Shown one piece after another: positions 48,045 to 59,089 of a DNA stretch of 64,000 nucleotides. Source of the DNA: Pseudomonas sp. S35 (lineage in GTDB: Bacteria > Pseudomonadota > Gammaproteobacteria > Pseudomonadales > Pseudomonadaceae). The notes beneath the pieces were generated by a model, which was not told the DNA's origin, ran no database searches, and saw only the letters and a list, made by a program, of their open reading frames with translations. Each line of letters begins with the position of its first letter. The first letter of the stretch is position 1. Location of the stretch: the NCBI RefSeq assembly GCF_009866765.1, contig NZ_CP019431.1:682001-746000 (forward strand), written 5' to 3'. A program made the translations under genes and the position numbers.

Positions 48045-49406
48045 TTACTGGTTGGCCAGTTTGTGTTCCAGGTAGTGAATGTTCACACCACCTTCGCAGA
48101 AGCCTTCATCGCGAACCAGGTCCCGATGCAGCGGGATGTTGGTCTTGATGCCGTCTACCACGATTTCGTCCAGGGCATTGCGCATACGGGCCATGGCCTC
48201 GTCGCGGGTCGCGCCCCAGGTGATCAGCTTGCCGATCAGCGAGTCGTAGTTGGACGGAACCTTGTAGCCGCTGTACAGGTGCGAATCCACACGGACGCCG
48301 TTGCCGCCGGGCGCGTGGAAATGCTTGACCAGGCCAGGGCTTGGGATAAAGGTTTTCGGGTCTTCGGCGTTGATCCGGCACTCCAGGGAGTGGCCGTGCA
48401 TCTTCACGTCGTCCTGGGTGAAGGACAGCACGTTACCGGCGGCGATGCTCAGCATCTCCTTGACGATGTCGATACCGGTGACCATCTCCGATACCGGGTG
48501 CTCTACCTGCACACGAGTGTTCATCTCGATGAAGTAGAAACGGCCGTTCTCGTAGAGGAACTCGAAGGTACCGGCGCCACGGTAGTTGATGTCGATGCAC
48601 GCCTTGACGCAGCGAGCCAGCACTTCTTCGCGGGCTTTCTCGTCGAGGCCCGGTGCCGGTGCTTCTTCCAGCACCTTCTGGTGACGGCGTTGCAGCGAGC
48701 AATCGCGATCGCCCAGGTGGATGGCGTGGCCCTGGCCGTCGGACAGTACCTGCACTTCCACGTGACGTGGGTTGGTCAGGTACTTTTCCAGGTAGACCAT
48801 CGGGTTGCCAAACCAGGCGCCCGCTTCGGAGCGAGTCTGCTTGGCCGCTTCGATCAGGTCTTCTTCCTTGTGCACCACGCGCATGCCGCGACCACCGCCG
48901 CCGCCGGCGGCCTTGATGATCACCGGGTAACCGACTTCGCGACCAATGCGCAGGGCCGTTTCCTCGTCTTCCGGCAGTGGGCCGTCGGAGCCTGGAACGG
49001 TTGGCACGCCGGCCGCGATCATGGCGTCCTTGGCCGAGACCTTGTCGCCCATCAGGCGAATGGTTTCGGCTTTCGGGCCAATGAAGGCGAACCCGGATTT
49101 TTCCACCTGTTCGGCGAAGTCGGCGTTTTCCGCAAGGAAGCCGTAGCCCGGGTGGATGCCATCAGCGCCGGTCACTTCTGCAGCGGCGATGATGTTCGAG
49201 ACTTTCAGGTACGAGTTCGTGGCCAGTGGCGGGCCGATGCAGATGCTTTCGTCCGCCAGTTTCACGTGCATCAATTCGGTATCGGCCGTCGAGTAAACAG
49301 CGACGGTCTTGATGCCCTCTTCCTTACAGGCGCGCAGGATCCGCAGCGCGATCTCGCCGCGGTTGGCGATCAGGACTTTTTGCAGTTTCTTCGCAGGTTT
49401 CAACAT
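48045..49406 (-). CDS. accC: biotin carboxylase AccC
   Basis: This 453-aa ATP-grasp enzyme carboxylates biotin on AccB, the first half of acetyl-CoA carboxylase. Features are [18 protein letters not shown], the Gly-rich ATP loop [21 protein letters not shown], and [15 protein letters not shown]. The ATG at 49406 has GGAG eight bases upstream. It follows accB by 17 bp; a strong terminator lies just past its stop. Confidence 0.98.
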   Translation of the reverse strand: MLKPAKKLQKVLIANRGEIALRILRACKEEGIKTVAVYSTADTELMHVKLADESICIGPPLATNSYLKVSNIIAAAEVTGADGIHPGYGFLAENADFAEQVEKSGFAFIGPKAETIRLMGDKVSAKDAMIAAGVPTVPGSDGPLPEDEETALRIGREVGYPVIIKAAGGGGGRGMRVVHKEEDLIEAAKQTRSEAGAWFGNPMVYLEKYLTNPRHVEVQVLSDGQGHAIHLGDRDCSLQRRHQKVLEEAPAPGLDEKAREEVLARCVKACIDINYRGAGTFEFLYENGRFYFIEMNTRVQVEHPVSEMVTGIDIVKEMLSIAAGNVLSFTQDDVKMHGHSLECRINAEDPKTFIPSPGLVKHFHAPGGNGVRVDSHLYSGYKVPSNYDSLIGKLITWGATRDEAMARMRNALDEIVVDGIKTNIPLHRDLVRDEGFCEGGVNIHYLEHKLANQ

Positions 49407-49423
49407 CGAAGGCGCTCCGCGGT

Positions 49424-49885
49424 TCAAACGATGGTGAACAGCGGCTGGTCGTACTCAACCGGCTGACCGTTTTCTACCAGGATGGATTCGATGACGCCGG
49501 CTTTTTCCGCGGTGATGTGGTTCATCATCTTCATCGCTTCAACGATGCAGATGGTGTCGCCCACTTTCACGGTCTTGCCGACTTCAACGAAGGCTGGCGA
49601 GGTCGGTGCCGGGGTGCGGTAGAACGTACCGACCATTGGCGACTTGACCACGAAACCGTTCAGTACAGGTGCGGCCGGGGCAGCAGGTGCGGCAGCAGCA
49701 GCAGGTGCGGCAGCCGGAGCAGCGGCTGGCGCCGGTGCTTGCATCTGCGGCGCGTAGAACTGTTGGGCCGGGGTCTTGCTGTGGCGGCTGATCCGTACGG
49801 ACTCTTCGCCTTCCTTGATTTCCAGCTCGTCGATGCCGGATTCTTCCAGCAGTTCGATCAATTTCTTAACTTTACGGATATCCAT
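49424..49885 (-). CDS. accB: biotin carboxyl carrier protein AccB
   Basis: This 153-aa protein has the N-terminal [20 protein letters not shown] helix, an Ala/Pro linker (about residues 50-73) and the C-terminal biotinyl domain with the biotinylated lysine in EAMKMMN. The aroQ-accB-accC order is standard in gamma-proteobacteria. Confidence 0.98.
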   Translation of the reverse strand: MDIRKVKKLIELLEESGIDELEIKEGEESVRISRHSKTPAQQFYAPQMQAPAPAAAPAAAPAAAAAPAAPAAPVLNGFVVKSPMVGTFYRTPAPTSPAFVEVGKTVKVGDTICIVEAMKMMNHITAEKAGVIESILVENGQPVEYDQPLFTIV

Positions 49886-49909
49886 GAATCATCAACTCCC
49901 AAGGGTCGG

Positions 49910-50365
49910 TCAGGGGCGTTTAGCCTGTTCTTCAACGTGTTCCAGGGCGGCCTCCAGGGCCAGTCGGTAACCGCTGGCGCCAAGGCCGCAGATCACTCCT
50001 ACCGCTACATCGGAGAAGTAAGAGTGATGGCGGAAAGCTTCGCGTTTGTGCACGTTCGATAAATGCACTTCGATGAATGGGATGCTCACCGCCAGCAGCG
50101 CGTCACGTAATGCAACGCTTGTGTGCGTAAAAGCGGCGGGATTGATCAGGATAAAGTCCACGCCTTCGCCGCGCGCGGCATGGATGCGATCAATCAATTC
50201 GTACTCGGCATTGCTTTGCAGGTAGAGCAGATGGTGGCCAGCTTCGCGTGCCCGTCGCTCCAGATCGAGGTTGATCTGATCCAGGGTCACAGCCCCGTAG
50301 ACGCCCGGTTCACGGGTGCCGAGCAGGTTCAGGTTGGGTCCGTGAAGAACCAGTAGCGTCGCCAT
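49910..50365 (-). CDS. aroQ: 3-dehydroquinate dehydratase type II
   Basis: This 151-aa shikimate-pathway enzyme has [17 protein letters not shown] at the N-terminus, the catalytic histidine/asparagine region [19 protein letters not shown] and [17 protein letters not shown]. It is first in the aroQ-accB-accC unit; the 193-bp region upstream (50366-50558) probably holds the promoter but I see no clear motif. Confidence 0.97.
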   Translation of the reverse strand: MATLLVLHGPNLNLLGTREPGVYGAVTLDQINLDLERRAREAGHHLLYLQSNAEYELIDRIHAARGEGVDFILINPAAFTHTSVALRDALLAVSIPFIEVHLSNVHKREAFRHHSYFSDVAVGVICGLGASGYRLALEAALEHVEEQAKRP

Positions 50366-50558
50366 CGGCTGTTCCTTGTTATGGATAGGAGTACGGCAGA
50401 ACCCGGCGACTATGCCGCAAAGCCTTTGTGACTGTCCAGTTCTATGCAGTAGGCAGCACGATTAACGAGGATTGCGCAAAATTTGTGACTAGGGGCTTGA
50501 GTTCAGTCATTGGTAACACTGTCTCGAACCCAATGGAGATCAAATGTGGGAGATAGGG

Positions 50559-52520
50559 TCAGACGCGGAAGGCTTTGACTGCCGTATTGAGCTGCCCGCC
50601 CAGCACCAGCAGGTGTTCCCCCTGGCGACGGCCCTGTCCGATTCGCAGCAAATTATCTTCGCCCAGTTGGTGAATCCGCTCACTGTTATCGCGAATTTCA
50701 CTGACCGCACCACTCTGCTGCGCGGTTACATCGGCAATCCGCACCGCCGTGTCGGAAATGGTCTGGATCGCCCCGACGATTTCATCCAGCGCGCCGTCCG
50801 CCGCTTGAGCCTGCTGGGCGGTGGTTTCGGCGTGTTCGACCTGGGTGCGCATGCCCTCCACTGACTGGTGGGCAGCGCTTTGCAGGCCGGTGATCAAGCC
50901 TTGGATTTCAGCGGTGGCGCCAGCCGTGCGTTGGGCCAAGGTGCGGACTTCGTCGGCGACCACGGCAAAACCACGGCCGGCCTCACCGGCGCGGGCGGCT
51001 TCAATCGCCGCATTGAGTGCCAGCAGGTTGGTCTGGTCGGCAATCGAGCGAATCACCGTGAGCACGCCGCCGATGGTGGCGGACTCTTTGGCGAGTTTCT
51101 CGATCATCTGCGCATTTTGCTGCACTTCGCCGACCAATGCGTGCAGGCCGGTGAGGCTCAGGCCGATTACGCGCTGGCCGTGTTCCACCGCTTGGCCCGC
51201 GCTGCGGCTGGCGTTGGCGGCCTGGCTGGCATCGCCGGCCACTTGCTGGATGGTGGCTTCGAGCTCGCCCAGGGAATCGCGGATTTGTGCGGTGTCCCCG
51301 GCCTGGCGTTCGGCGCCGTCGTGCAGGCCGCTGCTCAGTTCGGCGAGGGTGCGGCTGCTGCCGGCCACTTCCTCGGCGTTGCCGCGAATGGTGCCGACAA
51401 GGTCCACCAGGTAAGCGCGCAAGCGGTTGAGGGACGCTTCGATGTCGTGCAGTTCGCGGTTGGTCTTGCCCAGGGCGATCGGCCGACTGAAGTCGCCTTC
51501 GGCCCACGTCGACAGCGCGGGTGCCAGGTTGGTCAGCACCCGCGCCAGTTTGCGTTGCAGGGTGTCGATCAACAGCGCAATCAGGAGGATCAGGCCGATC
51601 ATGACGCCCTGCATCAGGCGCACTTCGCCTTGGATAAGGGCGTGTTGGGCGCGCACCACTGGCTCAAGGCCGGCGATGGCCTGTTGCACGGCGTTGATCT
51701 TCAGGTGGGTGCTGGCGGCCAGGTCAGCGCGTTGCTGGATCTGCTCGCGGGTGCGCTTGAGTTCGGCAGGGTAGCGGGTCAGCAGGCTGTTGAGTTCGCG
51801 CTTGAGGTCGACGCCGGTGTCCTGGGCTTCGGTTTTTTCGGTGTGTTCCAGGCCCATCAGCGCGGAAAAATCATCGGTATTGGATTCGGTACTGGCTTTG
51901 ACGCCAAGCAGTGGCAGTTGCCCCAGCACGTCGGCCTGGGCGCGGATATTTGCGACTTCGCGTTCAACATCATCGGCCAACTCCGCACGCCCGCTGCTCA
52001 CCAGCTTGTCGCGGGCCAGGGACAGCTTGCCCAGGTGCTGGGCCGCGGTCAGCAGGGGTGGCAAGTAGCGTGCGGCTTCAGGGGAATTGACGCCGATGGC
52101 GTACTGGCTCAACTGGTCCAGGTTGGCGCCCAATTCACGCTCGGCTTGCAGCAACAGGGCTTGCGGGTCGCCGGCCAATTTACCGGCGGCCAGCAAGTCG
52201 GTCTTGCTGAAGGTGTCCAGGTCTACCAGGCTGGGACGCAGGTTTTGCGCGAGGTCAGCGGGCAATTCAGCCAACTGCTTAAGCAGGCTTTCCAGGCTCT
52301 GGCTGGCGCTGCTCAGGCGCAGGGCGTCGCCGCTGGCCAGGTAATCGTCGAGGCTGCGAGCGGTCTGGTTTTGAAAGGCCTGCGACAACCCCAGGTAGCG
52401 TTCCATCAGCAGGTAGGGCCGTTCCAGCGCACGTTGCGACCACCACAGCGTCGCGCCAAGTGCCAGGCACACGGCCACCAGAAGAAGGGTATTGAGATTG
52501 GTCAGCAGCTTCAGGCGCAT
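50559..52520 (-). CDS. methyl-accepting chemotaxis protein (CtpL-like)
   Basis: This 653-aa transducer has an N-terminal helix ([23 protein letters not shown], about 5-27), a large all-helical periplasmic domain (about 30-290), a second helix ([20 protein letters not shown] near 305), a HAMP-like stretch and a signalling domain with the hairpin tip [31 protein letters not shown] spread over about 500-540. The helical sensor and the location between aroQ and gcbA match CtpL of P. aeruginosa, which senses phosphate limitation among other signals; the ligand here is inferred only. The ATG at 52520 was preferred over TTG at 52532. Confidence 0.9.
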   Translation of the reverse strand: MRLKLLTNLNTLLLVAVCLALGATLWWSQRALERPYLLMERYLGLSQAFQNQTARSLDDYLASGDALRLSSASQSLESLLKQLAELPADLAQNLRPSLVDLDTFSKTDLLAAGKLAGDPQALLLQAERELGANLDQLSQYAIGVNSPEAARYLPPLLTAAQHLGKLSLARDKLVSSGRAELADDVEREVANIRAQADVLGQLPLLGVKASTESNTDDFSALMGLEHTEKTEAQDTGVDLKRELNSLLTRYPAELKRTREQIQQRADLAASTHLKINAVQQAIAGLEPVVRAQHALIQGEVRLMQGVMIGLILLIALLIDTLQRKLARVLTNLAPALSTWAEGDFSRPIALGKTNRELHDIEASLNRLRAYLVDLVGTIRGNAEEVAGSSRTLAELSSGLHDGAERQAGDTAQIRDSLGELEATIQQVAGDASQAANASRSAGQAVEHGQRVIGLSLTGLHALVGEVQQNAQMIEKLAKESATIGGVLTVIRSIADQTNLLALNAAIEAARAGEAGRGFAVVADEVRTLAQRTAGATAEIQGLITGLQSAAHQSVEGMRTQVEHAETTAQQAQAADGALDEIVGAIQTISDTAVRIADVTAQQSGAVSEIRDNSERIHQLGEDNLLRIGQGRRQGEHLLVLGGQLNTAVKAFRV

Positions 52521-52573
52521 GCGTGGATTCAACCGACAGCAAAAGGTAAGTGCCTGAAGTTATTGCGTTTTCG

Positions 52574-54244
52574 TTACAGCGTTATGACGGAATCAGTGGA
52601 TTCTGGTGAAAAGATGGCACTTTGCTTTGATGTGCGCGCGGCGTGCACGCGGTTACGTCCTGCGTCCTTGGCGCGATACAGCGCCTCGTCGGCCTGGGCC
52701 GCCATCATCAGGCTGTCGGAACCGTCGCACAGCTCCACCAGCCCGGCGCTGAAGGTGCACCACAAATCCTGAGGCTGGGCCGGGTAGTGAATTTCGGCAA
52801 AGCGCCCACGGATTTCATCCAGCACCTTGCAGGCCGATTCCAGGTCGGTGTCGGGCATCACGATGGCGAACTCTTCACCGCCGTAGCGTCCGATAAAGTC
52901 GGTCTTGCGCAAACGCTGCTTGAGGAACAGCGCCAGGCTCTTGATCACGCGGTCGCCCATAGGGTGGCCGTGGCTGTCATTCACCCGTTTGAAGTGGTCG
53001 ATGTCGAGCATGGCAAAGCTCAACGGCTTGTTCTCGCGGCGTGCGCGGAAGCTGCAGTCTTCGAGCAGTTGCAGGATATGGGTGTGGTTGTACAACCCGG
53101 TCAGGCTATCGCGCACCATGCGCGCCTTGAGGTGGCGGGCGCGGGCGGCGCGGTTGCGCACGGTGGTGATCAGGTGGCGTGGCTTGATCGGCTTGGTGAG
53201 GAAGTCGTCGCCGCCTTCGCTCATGGCGTCCAACTGCTTGTCCAGGTCGTCTTCGGCCGACAGGTAGATGATCGGCACACTCACATAACGGTCGTTGTGG
53301 CGGATCACCTTGGCCAGCTCGGTGCCGGTGCAGGCCGGCATGTACATGTCGAGGATGATCAGGTCCGGTTGGAAATCCGCCAGCTCGGCCATGGCCTGGA
53401 TCGGTTCGATCAGGGTGCGGGTGACGATCCCGGCGCTGTTGAGCAGCCGCTCGGTGTGCAGCGCCTGGGCCCGTGAGTCGTCGATGATCAGCACTTTATA
53501 GGGTTCGTACTGGGCGACGCAGGTCAGCACTTCGATTTTTTCCAGCAGGCTGGAGGCTTCCAGCGTGCCGGTCAGAAATTCCTGGCCACCGGCGCGCACG
53601 GCGGCCAGGCGCGTCGGCGTGTCGGTTTCGTGCAGGCTGAAAAACAGCAGCGGCAGCTTTTGCTCCAGGCCTTCCTGGGCTTCGGCGGCGAGCTTGAGGC
53701 CCAGGCCTGCGCCACAGAAATCCACGTCCATCACAATCACCGAGGGCAGGCGCTCGGCCATAGACGCGCGAAATGCCGCCACACTGTCCAGAGACTGGGC
53801 GCTCATGCCAAAGAATTCCAGCTGCTTGGCCAGGCGTTCGGCGCGGTCGTGATCGGCCAGCATCACGTAGATCGGCTTGCGCATCGGCGGCAGGAAGGTT
53901 TGCTCAAGCTGGTCGCCCTGGCGCAGGCCGGTGCGGGACAGGCGCTGCATCAGGCGGTTGAGTTCAGTAATCAGGTGGCTGCTCAGGCGGCCACGGTTTT
54001 CATCCACTGCCTTGAGTGACTCGCCGATGTGTCGCGCCAACTGGCCGTGTTCGGGCTGTTCAAAACGCTCGGCAAAGCGCAGCAGGCGCAGGTTGGCCTC
54101 GCTGAGTTCGGAGAGGTCGGCGCCTGACCATTCGCTGCGTTGCAGGCGCTGCCAGATCTCAAGAATTTGACGTGCCTGATGAATTACCCGCTGGGCAAAA
54201 TGCTGCTTGAGACGCTCACGGCTGGGGTCTTCTGGCTCGGTCAT
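52574..54244 (-). CDS. gcbA: diguanylate cyclase GcbA
   Basis: This 556-aa protein has a helical N-terminus (about 1-120), a degenerate receiver (about 125-245; phospho-site region IVMDVDF kept, switch lysine lost), a canonical receiver (about 250-370; VLIIDDSRAQ, DLIILDMYMP, TKPIK) and a GGDEF domain (about 385-545) with active RYGGEEF and an RxxD inhibitory site (RKTD) five residues earlier. It should make cyclic-di-GMP under feedback control. GcbA promotes early attachment in P. fluorescens. It lies 53 bp from the chemoreceptor gene, same strand. Confidence 0.92.
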   Translation of the reverse strand: MTEPEDPSRERLKQHFAQRVIHQARQILEIWQRLQRSEWSGADLSELSEANLRLLRFAERFEQPEHGQLARHIGESLKAVDENRGRLSSHLITELNRLMQRLSRTGLRQGDQLEQTFLPPMRKPIYVMLADHDRAERLAKQLEFFGMSAQSLDSVAAFRASMAERLPSVIVMDVDFCGAGLGLKLAAEAQEGLEQKLPLLFFSLHETDTPTRLAAVRAGGQEFLTGTLEASSLLEKIEVLTCVAQYEPYKVLIIDDSRAQALHTERLLNSAGIVTRTLIEPIQAMAELADFQPDLIILDMYMPACTGTELAKVIRHNDRYVSVPIIYLSAEDDLDKQLDAMSEGGDDFLTKPIKPRHLITTVRNRAARARHLKARMVRDSLTGLYNHTHILQLLEDCSFRARRENKPLSFAMLDIDHFKRVNDSHGHPMGDRVIKSLALFLKQRLRKTDFIGRYGGEEFAIVMPDTDLESACKVLDEIRGRFAEIHYPAQPQDLWCTFSAGLVELCDGSDSLMMAAQADEALYRAKDAGRNRVHAARTSKQSAIFSPESTDSVITL

Positions 54245-54543
54245 ATCCTGACTACTAGTAAGGGTGCATGCTGAGGTCGAACTGATGGCTCTATGCTAGC
54301 ACCTCTTTTCGATGGGATGAGTGTCATATGTCAATTAACTGCATGTCCCCGATATTCAGTTAGTGACCTGACGGTCGCACAGCTTAAAAAGCGTGCATCC
54401 TTTATAGTCGAACGTCTTCCGCGCGCCACTTTGGTGAAAAGCCCCGCATGGGCGGGCACGATGGGGTAGGGTTGTGGTCGGAGTGTTTGAACGCACGCCA
54501 TCAATTCAAGTGCATGAACTCAAGTGATTGAAAGGATATCGCC
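54245..54543. other. divergent intergenic region gcbA / DUF2333 gene
   Basis: The 299-bp stretch must carry promoters for both genes. A TATAGT at 54403-54408 could be a -10 element towards the plus-strand gene, but no convincing -35 accompanies it. I see no gene or repeat. Confidence 0.4.
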
Positions 54544-55611
54544 ATGCTGGACTGGAAAAACCGTGCAGGCAGTGCCAAAGGCCCCGCCCCTGAGCCCAAG
54601 TCGGCCAACCGCAGCTATTTTCGTACCCTGCTGATGAGCCGGGCGTTGCTCAGCGTGCTTGGCCTGTACCTGTTGGTCACCGGTGCCCTGGGTTGGTACT
54701 GGAGCGAAGAACCATCGCTGTTCCCGGTCCAGCAGAACGCCCAAATTGCTGCCGAGAAAGAAGGCAAGCAGATGGTGGTGGGCTACACCACCGTCGAAAC
54801 CCTCAAGACCGTGGTCGGCACCTTGCTGAACAAGCCCGGTGGCTACATTTCCAATGACCGTTTCCCGCCAGGCCTGTGGATGGACAACATGCCGAGCTGG
54901 GAATACGGCGTGCTGGTGCAGGTACGTGACCTGACCCGCGCCTTGCGTAAGGACTTCGCCCGGTCCCAGTCGCAATCGGCCGAAGACGCCGACCTGGCCA
55001 AGGCCGAGCCGCGTTTCAACTTCGACAACAAGAGCTGGGTGCTGCCCTCGAGCGAGTCGGAGTATCAGGAAGGCATCAATTCCCTGAGCCGCTATGAAGC
55101 GCGCCTGTCCGACCCTAACCAACGCGGCGCGCTGTTCTACGCGCGTGCCGACAACCTGAACAACTGGCTGGGGGATGTCGCTACCCGTCTGGGTTCGCTG
55201 TCGCAACGCCTGTCGGCCAGTGTGGGCCGGGTCAAGTTGAACACCGCCCTGAAAACCGAAGCCCTGGCGCCGGGTGAAGTGCCGCAGGTCGACGAAGAAG
55301 TGGTGGAAACCCCGTGGATGCAGATCGACAACGTGTTCTACGAGGCCCGTGGCCAGGCGTGGGCGCTGTCTCACCTGCTGCGCGCCATCGAAGTCGACTT
55401 CGCCGACGTACTGGCCAAGAAGAACGCCACGGTCAGCGTGCGTCAGATCATTCGTGAACTGGAAGCCTCCCAGGAACCGGTCTGGAGCCCAATGATCCTT
55501 AACGGCAGCGGCTTCGGCGTGCTGGCGAACCACTCGCTGGTGATGGCCAACTACATCTCGCGGGCCAACGCTGCGGTGATCGACCTGCGTCAACTGCTCA
55601 ACCAGGGTTGA
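54544..55611 (+). CDS. DUF2333 inner-membrane protein
   Basis: This 355-aa protein has one N-terminal helix (MSRALLSVLGLYLLVTGALGWYW, residues 31-53) and a mostly helical periplasmic body (GYTTVETLKTVVGTLLNKPGG, then AWALSHLLRAIEVDF). It belongs to the DUF2333 family, of unknown function, at the PA4842 position next to gcbA and NUDIX genes. Its TGA overlaps the ATG of the NUDIX gene by one base. Confidence 0.88.
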   Translation: MLDWKNRAGSAKGPAPEPKSANRSYFRTLLMSRALLSVLGLYLLVTGALGWYWSEEPSLFPVQQNAQIAAEKEGKQMVVGYTTVETLKTVVGTLLNKPGGYISNDRFPPGLWMDNMPSWEYGVLVQVRDLTRALRKDFARSQSQSAEDADLAKAEPRFNFDNKSWVLPSSESEYQEGINSLSRYEARLSDPNQRGALFYARADNLNNWLGDVATRLGSLSQRLSASVGRVKLNTALKTEALAPGEVPQVDEEVVETPWMQIDNVFYEARGQAWALSHLLRAIEVDFADVLAKKNATVSVRQIIRELEASQEPVWSPMILNGSGFGVLANHSLVMANYISRANAAVIDLRQLLNQG

Positions 55612-56150
55612 TGATGGACGCGACTCAACAGGAGGCCGCGCACCGTGCGGCTTCCGACGCTGAACTGATCTGCTGGGTCGACGAGCAGGACAACCTGCTC
55701 GGCACGCTCGTCAGGTCCGACCTTCGCCAGCGCGGCCTGATCGGCCGCTGCACCTTTATCTTCCTGTTCAACTCCGCCGGCGAGCTGTGCGTGCATCGGC
55801 GCACGCTGAGCAAAGCCATGTACCCGGGGTTCTGGGACACCGCGGCGGGCGGCATGGTGGCGGCCGGGGAGGCGTATGCCGATTCAGCGGTGCGTGAGCT
55901 CGAGGAAGAGCTTGGGGTGGGCGGCGTGGAACTGGTCGAACATGACCACTTCTATTTCGAGGACGGTAACAACCGGCTCTGGTGCCGATCCTATTCCGCC
56001 GTGTGGGATGGCCCCTTGCGTTTGCAGCCCGAAGAAGTCATGGAAGCACGCTTTTTGCCCATCGAGATTGTCCTACAGGAGGCCGAACAAAAGCCCTACT
56101 GCCCGGACGCGCAAGAGGGCTTGCGGCGCTATCTTGGCTCGCGTCGCTAA
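55611..56150 (+). CDS. NUDIX hydrolase
   Basis: This 179-aa enzyme has a complete NUDIX box at about residues 84-106 (GGMVAAGEAYADSAVREL then EEELGV), matching GX5EX7REUXEEXGU. Its overall form resembles YfcD-like hydrolases of nucleoside diphosphate derivatives; substrate unknown. Two consecutive ATG codons (55611 and 55614) overlap the previous stop, so either may be used. Confidence 0.93.
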   Translation: MMDATQQEAAHRAASDAELICWVDEQDNLLGTLVRSDLRQRGLIGRCTFIFLFNSAGELCVHRRTLSKAMYPGFWDTAAGGMVAAGEAYADSAVRELEEELGVGGVELVEHDHFYFEDGNNRLWCRSYSAVWDGPLRLQPEEVMEARFLPIEIVLQEAEQKPYCPDAQEGLRRYLGSRR

Positions 56151-56361
56151 AGTTGCATAAATTGGCGCCATTTGGCCCTTAGCAAGTCGGCTTTTTGCCG
56201 TTACACTGCGCGACTTTTCACCCGAACCGCCATTATTCACCCCGGCAATTGTAGGAGCGAACCTTGGCGGTTTGGTAGCGCTGCCCCTGCCTGAGTGGGG
56301 CTTCGCGGTCGGTGGCGCATGCGCGCGCCGATCAGTCTTCATCCTCCCAAGAGGATTGCCG

Positions 56362-56733
56362 GTGGCCAAAAAAGCCGCATCCTTCGCCGCCCTTGGTGGC
56401 TTGGTATTTTCCACCGACGCAGGTCGACACTGCCCGGACTGTCGCCAGCCCGTGGATTCGTGCACCTGCAAACAGACCCTGATCCCTGAAGGCGACGGTA
56501 TTGCCCGCGTGCGCCGCGAGAGCAAGGGCCGTGGCGGCAAGACGGTGACCACTATCACCGGCGTGCCCCTGGCTGAAGAGGCGCTCAAGGAACTGGCCAC
56601 CACGCTGAAAAAGCGTTGTGGCACCGGTGGCGCGTTGAAAGACGGGGTCATCGAGATCCAGGGCGAGCACGTCGAATTGCTGTTGGCCGAGCTGATCAAG
56701 CTCGGTTACAAGGCCAAGAAGTCCGGCGGCTGA
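56362..56733 (+). CDS. SUI1/YciH-family translation factor
   Basis: This 123-aa protein is a bacterial eIF1-like protein. A CPDCRQPVDSCTC zinc-binding stretch lies at about residues 24-37 and the SUI1 core RRESKGRGGKTVTTITGVPL at about 51-70. The start is GTG at 56362 with GAGGA seven bases upstream; no ATG fits. Such proteins may influence start-codon choice. It lies 142 bp before speA. Confidence 0.92.
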   Translation: MAKKAASFAALGGLVFSTDAGRHCPDCRQPVDSCTCKQTLIPEGDGIARVRRESKGRGGKTVTTITGVPLAEEALKELATTLKKRCGTGGALKDGVIEIQGEHVELLLAELIKLGYKAKKSGG

Positions 56734-56875
56734 CAGCCTCTTCCCAACCTGTGTCTAAACTCTGTCCTGCGAGTGGGGTCTCACCTTCTTACAGGCAAAT
56801 CGTCATTTTCATTCTTTAGACTGCGCCAGCCTCCGCGAGAGGTGGCGCCTTCGCCTTCATTTATAGGGGACTTCG

Positions 56876-58789
56876 ATGTCCGTACGACGCACACGCAAAG
56901 ACGATGGCAGCCAATGGACAGTTGCGGACAGCCGCAGTGTTTACGGGATTCGCCATTGGGGGGCCGGGTATTTCGCGATCAATGAAGCCGGTCGCGTTGA
57001 AGTCCGTCCGAACGGCCCGAACAGCACCCCCGTCGACCTCTACGAGCAAGTCGACCAGTTGCGTAAAAGCGGCCTGTCGTTGCCGTTGCTGGTGCGCTTC
57101 CCCGATATCCTGCAAGACCGTGTCCGCCAGCTGACCGGTGCCTTCGATGCCAACATCGAGCGCCTGGAATACCAGAGCAAGTACACCGCGTTGTACCCGA
57201 TCAAGGTGAACCAGCAAGAAGCGGTGATCGAAAACATTATCGCCACCCAGAACGTCTCCATTGGCCTGGAAGCCGGCTCCAAGCCTGAGCTGCTGGCCGT
57301 GCTGGCGCTGGCGCCGAAGGGTGGCACCATCGTCTGCAACGGTTACAAAGACCGTGAGTTCATTCGCCTGGCGTTGATGGGCCAGAAACTCGGCCACAAC
57401 GTGTTTATCGTGATCGAGAAAGAATCCGAAGTCGGCCTGGTGATCGAAGAGGCTGCCAGCCTCAAGGTCAAGCCCCAGGTCGGCCTGCGCGTGCGGTTGT
57501 CGTCCCTGGCGTCGAGCAAATGGGCGGACACCGGTGGCGAGAAGTCCAAGTTCGGTCTGTCGGCGGCGCAGTTGCTGTCGGTGGTCGAGCGCTTTCGCGC
57601 GGCGGGCCTGGACCAGGGCATTCGCCTGCTGCACTTCCACATGGGTTCGCAGATCGCCAACCTGGCCGATTACCAGCACGGGTTCAAGGAAGCCATTCGT
57701 TACTACGGCGAACTGCGCAACCTCGGTCTGCCGGTGGATCACATCGACGTCGGCGGTGGCCTGGGCGTGGACTACGACGGTACTCACTCGCGTAACGCCA
57801 GCTCGATCAACTACGACATGGACGACTACGCCGGTGTGGTCGTGGGCATGCTCAAGGAATTCTGCGACGCGCAGAGCCTGCCGCACCCGAATATCTTCTC
57901 TGAAAGCGGCCGTTCCCTGACCGCCCACCACGCCATGCTGGTGGTGCAGGTGACCGACGTCGAGAAACACAACGACGAAATCCCGACCATCGAAAACAAG
58001 GAAAGCCTGCCGGAAACCGTGCAATGGCTGGTGGACCTGCTGGGCCCGACCGACATCGAGATGGTCACCGAAACCTACTGGCGCGCCACCCACTACATGA
58101 GCGACGTGGCCACCCAGTACGCCGACGGCAAACTGACCCTGGCCGAAAAAGCCCTGGCCGAACAGTGCTACTTCGCCGTGTGCCGCCGCCTGCACAACTC
58201 GCTGAAAGCCCGCCAGCGCTCGCACCGCCAGGTGCTGGACGAACTCAACGACAAGCTGGCCGACAAGTACATCTGCAACTTCTCGGTGTTCCAGAGCCTG
58301 CCGGACACCTGGGCCATCGGCCAGGTATTGCCGATCCTGCCGCTGCACCGCCTTGACGAAGAGCCGCTGCGTCGTGCGGTATTGCAGGATTTGACCTGCG
58401 ACTCCGACGGCAAGATCAAGCAATACGTCGACGAGCAGAGCATCGAGACCAGCCTGCCGGTGCACGCCTTGAACGAAGGCGAGGACTACTTGCTGGGCAT
58501 CTTCCTGGTCGGCGCGTACCAGGAAATCCTGGGTGACATGCACAACCTGTTCGGTGACACCGACTCGGTGAACATCTACCAGCGCGAAGACGGTTCGGTG
58601 TACAGCGCCGGGATCGAGACCCACGACACCATCGAAGACATGCTGCGCTACGTGCACTTGTCGCCGGAGGAGTTGATGACGCACTACCGTGACAAGTGTG
58701 CGAGCGCGAAGATCTCCGCGTCGGAACGTACCCAGTTCCTTGATGCCTTGCGCCTTGGGTTGACGCGGTCGTCGTACTTGTCCTCGTAA
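56876..58789 (+). CDS. speA: biosynthetic arginine decarboxylase SpeA
   Basis: This 637-aa PLP enzyme converts arginine to agmatine, the first step of putrescine synthesis. The PLP lysine lies in [10 protein letters not shown] (about residue 105), [12 protein letters not shown] and [15 protein letters not shown] are conserved barrel loops. Length matches the family. Upstream is SUI1 in the usual Pseudomonas order. Confidence 0.97.
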   Translation: MSVRRTRKDDGSQWTVADSRSVYGIRHWGAGYFAINEAGRVEVRPNGPNSTPVDLYEQVDQLRKSGLSLPLLVRFPDILQDRVRQLTGAFDANIERLEYQSKYTALYPIKVNQQEAVIENIIATQNVSIGLEAGSKPELLAVLALAPKGGTIVCNGYKDREFIRLALMGQKLGHNVFIVIEKESEVGLVIEEAASLKVKPQVGLRVRLSSLASSKWADTGGEKSKFGLSAAQLLSVVERFRAAGLDQGIRLLHFHMGSQIANLADYQHGFKEAIRYYGELRNLGLPVDHIDVGGGLGVDYDGTHSRNASSINYDMDDYAGVVVGMLKEFCDAQSLPHPNIFSESGRSLTAHHAMLVVQVTDVEKHNDEIPTIENKESLPETVQWLVDLLGPTDIEMVTETYWRATHYMSDVATQYADGKLTLAEKALAEQCYFAVCRRLHNSLKARQRSHRQVLDELNDKLADKYICNFSVFQSLPDTWAIGQVLPILPLHRLDEEPLRRAVLQDLTCDSDGKIKQYVDEQSIETSLPVHALNEGEDYLLGIFLVGAYQEILGDMHNLFGDTDSVNIYQREDGSVYSAGIETHDTIEDMLRYVHLSPEELMTHYRDKCASAKISASERTQFLDALRLGLTRSSYLSS

Positions 58790-58811
58790 GCTGAGCTGAC
58801 ACACATCCAAC

Positions 58812-59065
58812 TGTGGAAGGGGCGGTGCGACGATTCGACGTGCCCCCGATAGCGGTACATCAGCAGCAGATAAGTTGCCTGACACACTGCCATCGGGGCA
58901 TGGGTATCTACACAACTTCCAGTGAATACGGAATCTATGGCAATTAGGCTTCTGTGGTGAGCGGGGCAAGCCCGCTCACCACAGAGTTATGTGTCAGCCT
59001 TTAAGAGTTGTGTAGATAACTATGGCCATCGGGGGCAAGCCCATCCCATATTTGGAACACTGCTA
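58812..59065. repeat. mosaic of REP, long-loop REP and MITE-like elements
   Basis: This gap after speA holds: a long-loop REP (58812-58850, same TGCGACGATTCGAC core as 3843-3878), a 31-bp palindrome TGTGGTGAGCGGGGCAAGCC...CACCACA (58953-58983), a partial REP ending near 59065, and a 13-bp inverted repeat TATCTACACAACT (58905-58917) with AGTTGTGTAGATA (59006-59018) bracketing the palindrome. The rest of 58790-59089 shows no gene. Confidence 0.75.
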
Positions 59066-59089
59066 TTGCTGAGGTTTTGTGGGGGCTCA

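Noticed and set aside
56861..58969. Open frame of 702 codons on the minus strand
   Set aside because: Antisense of speA, which is certain.
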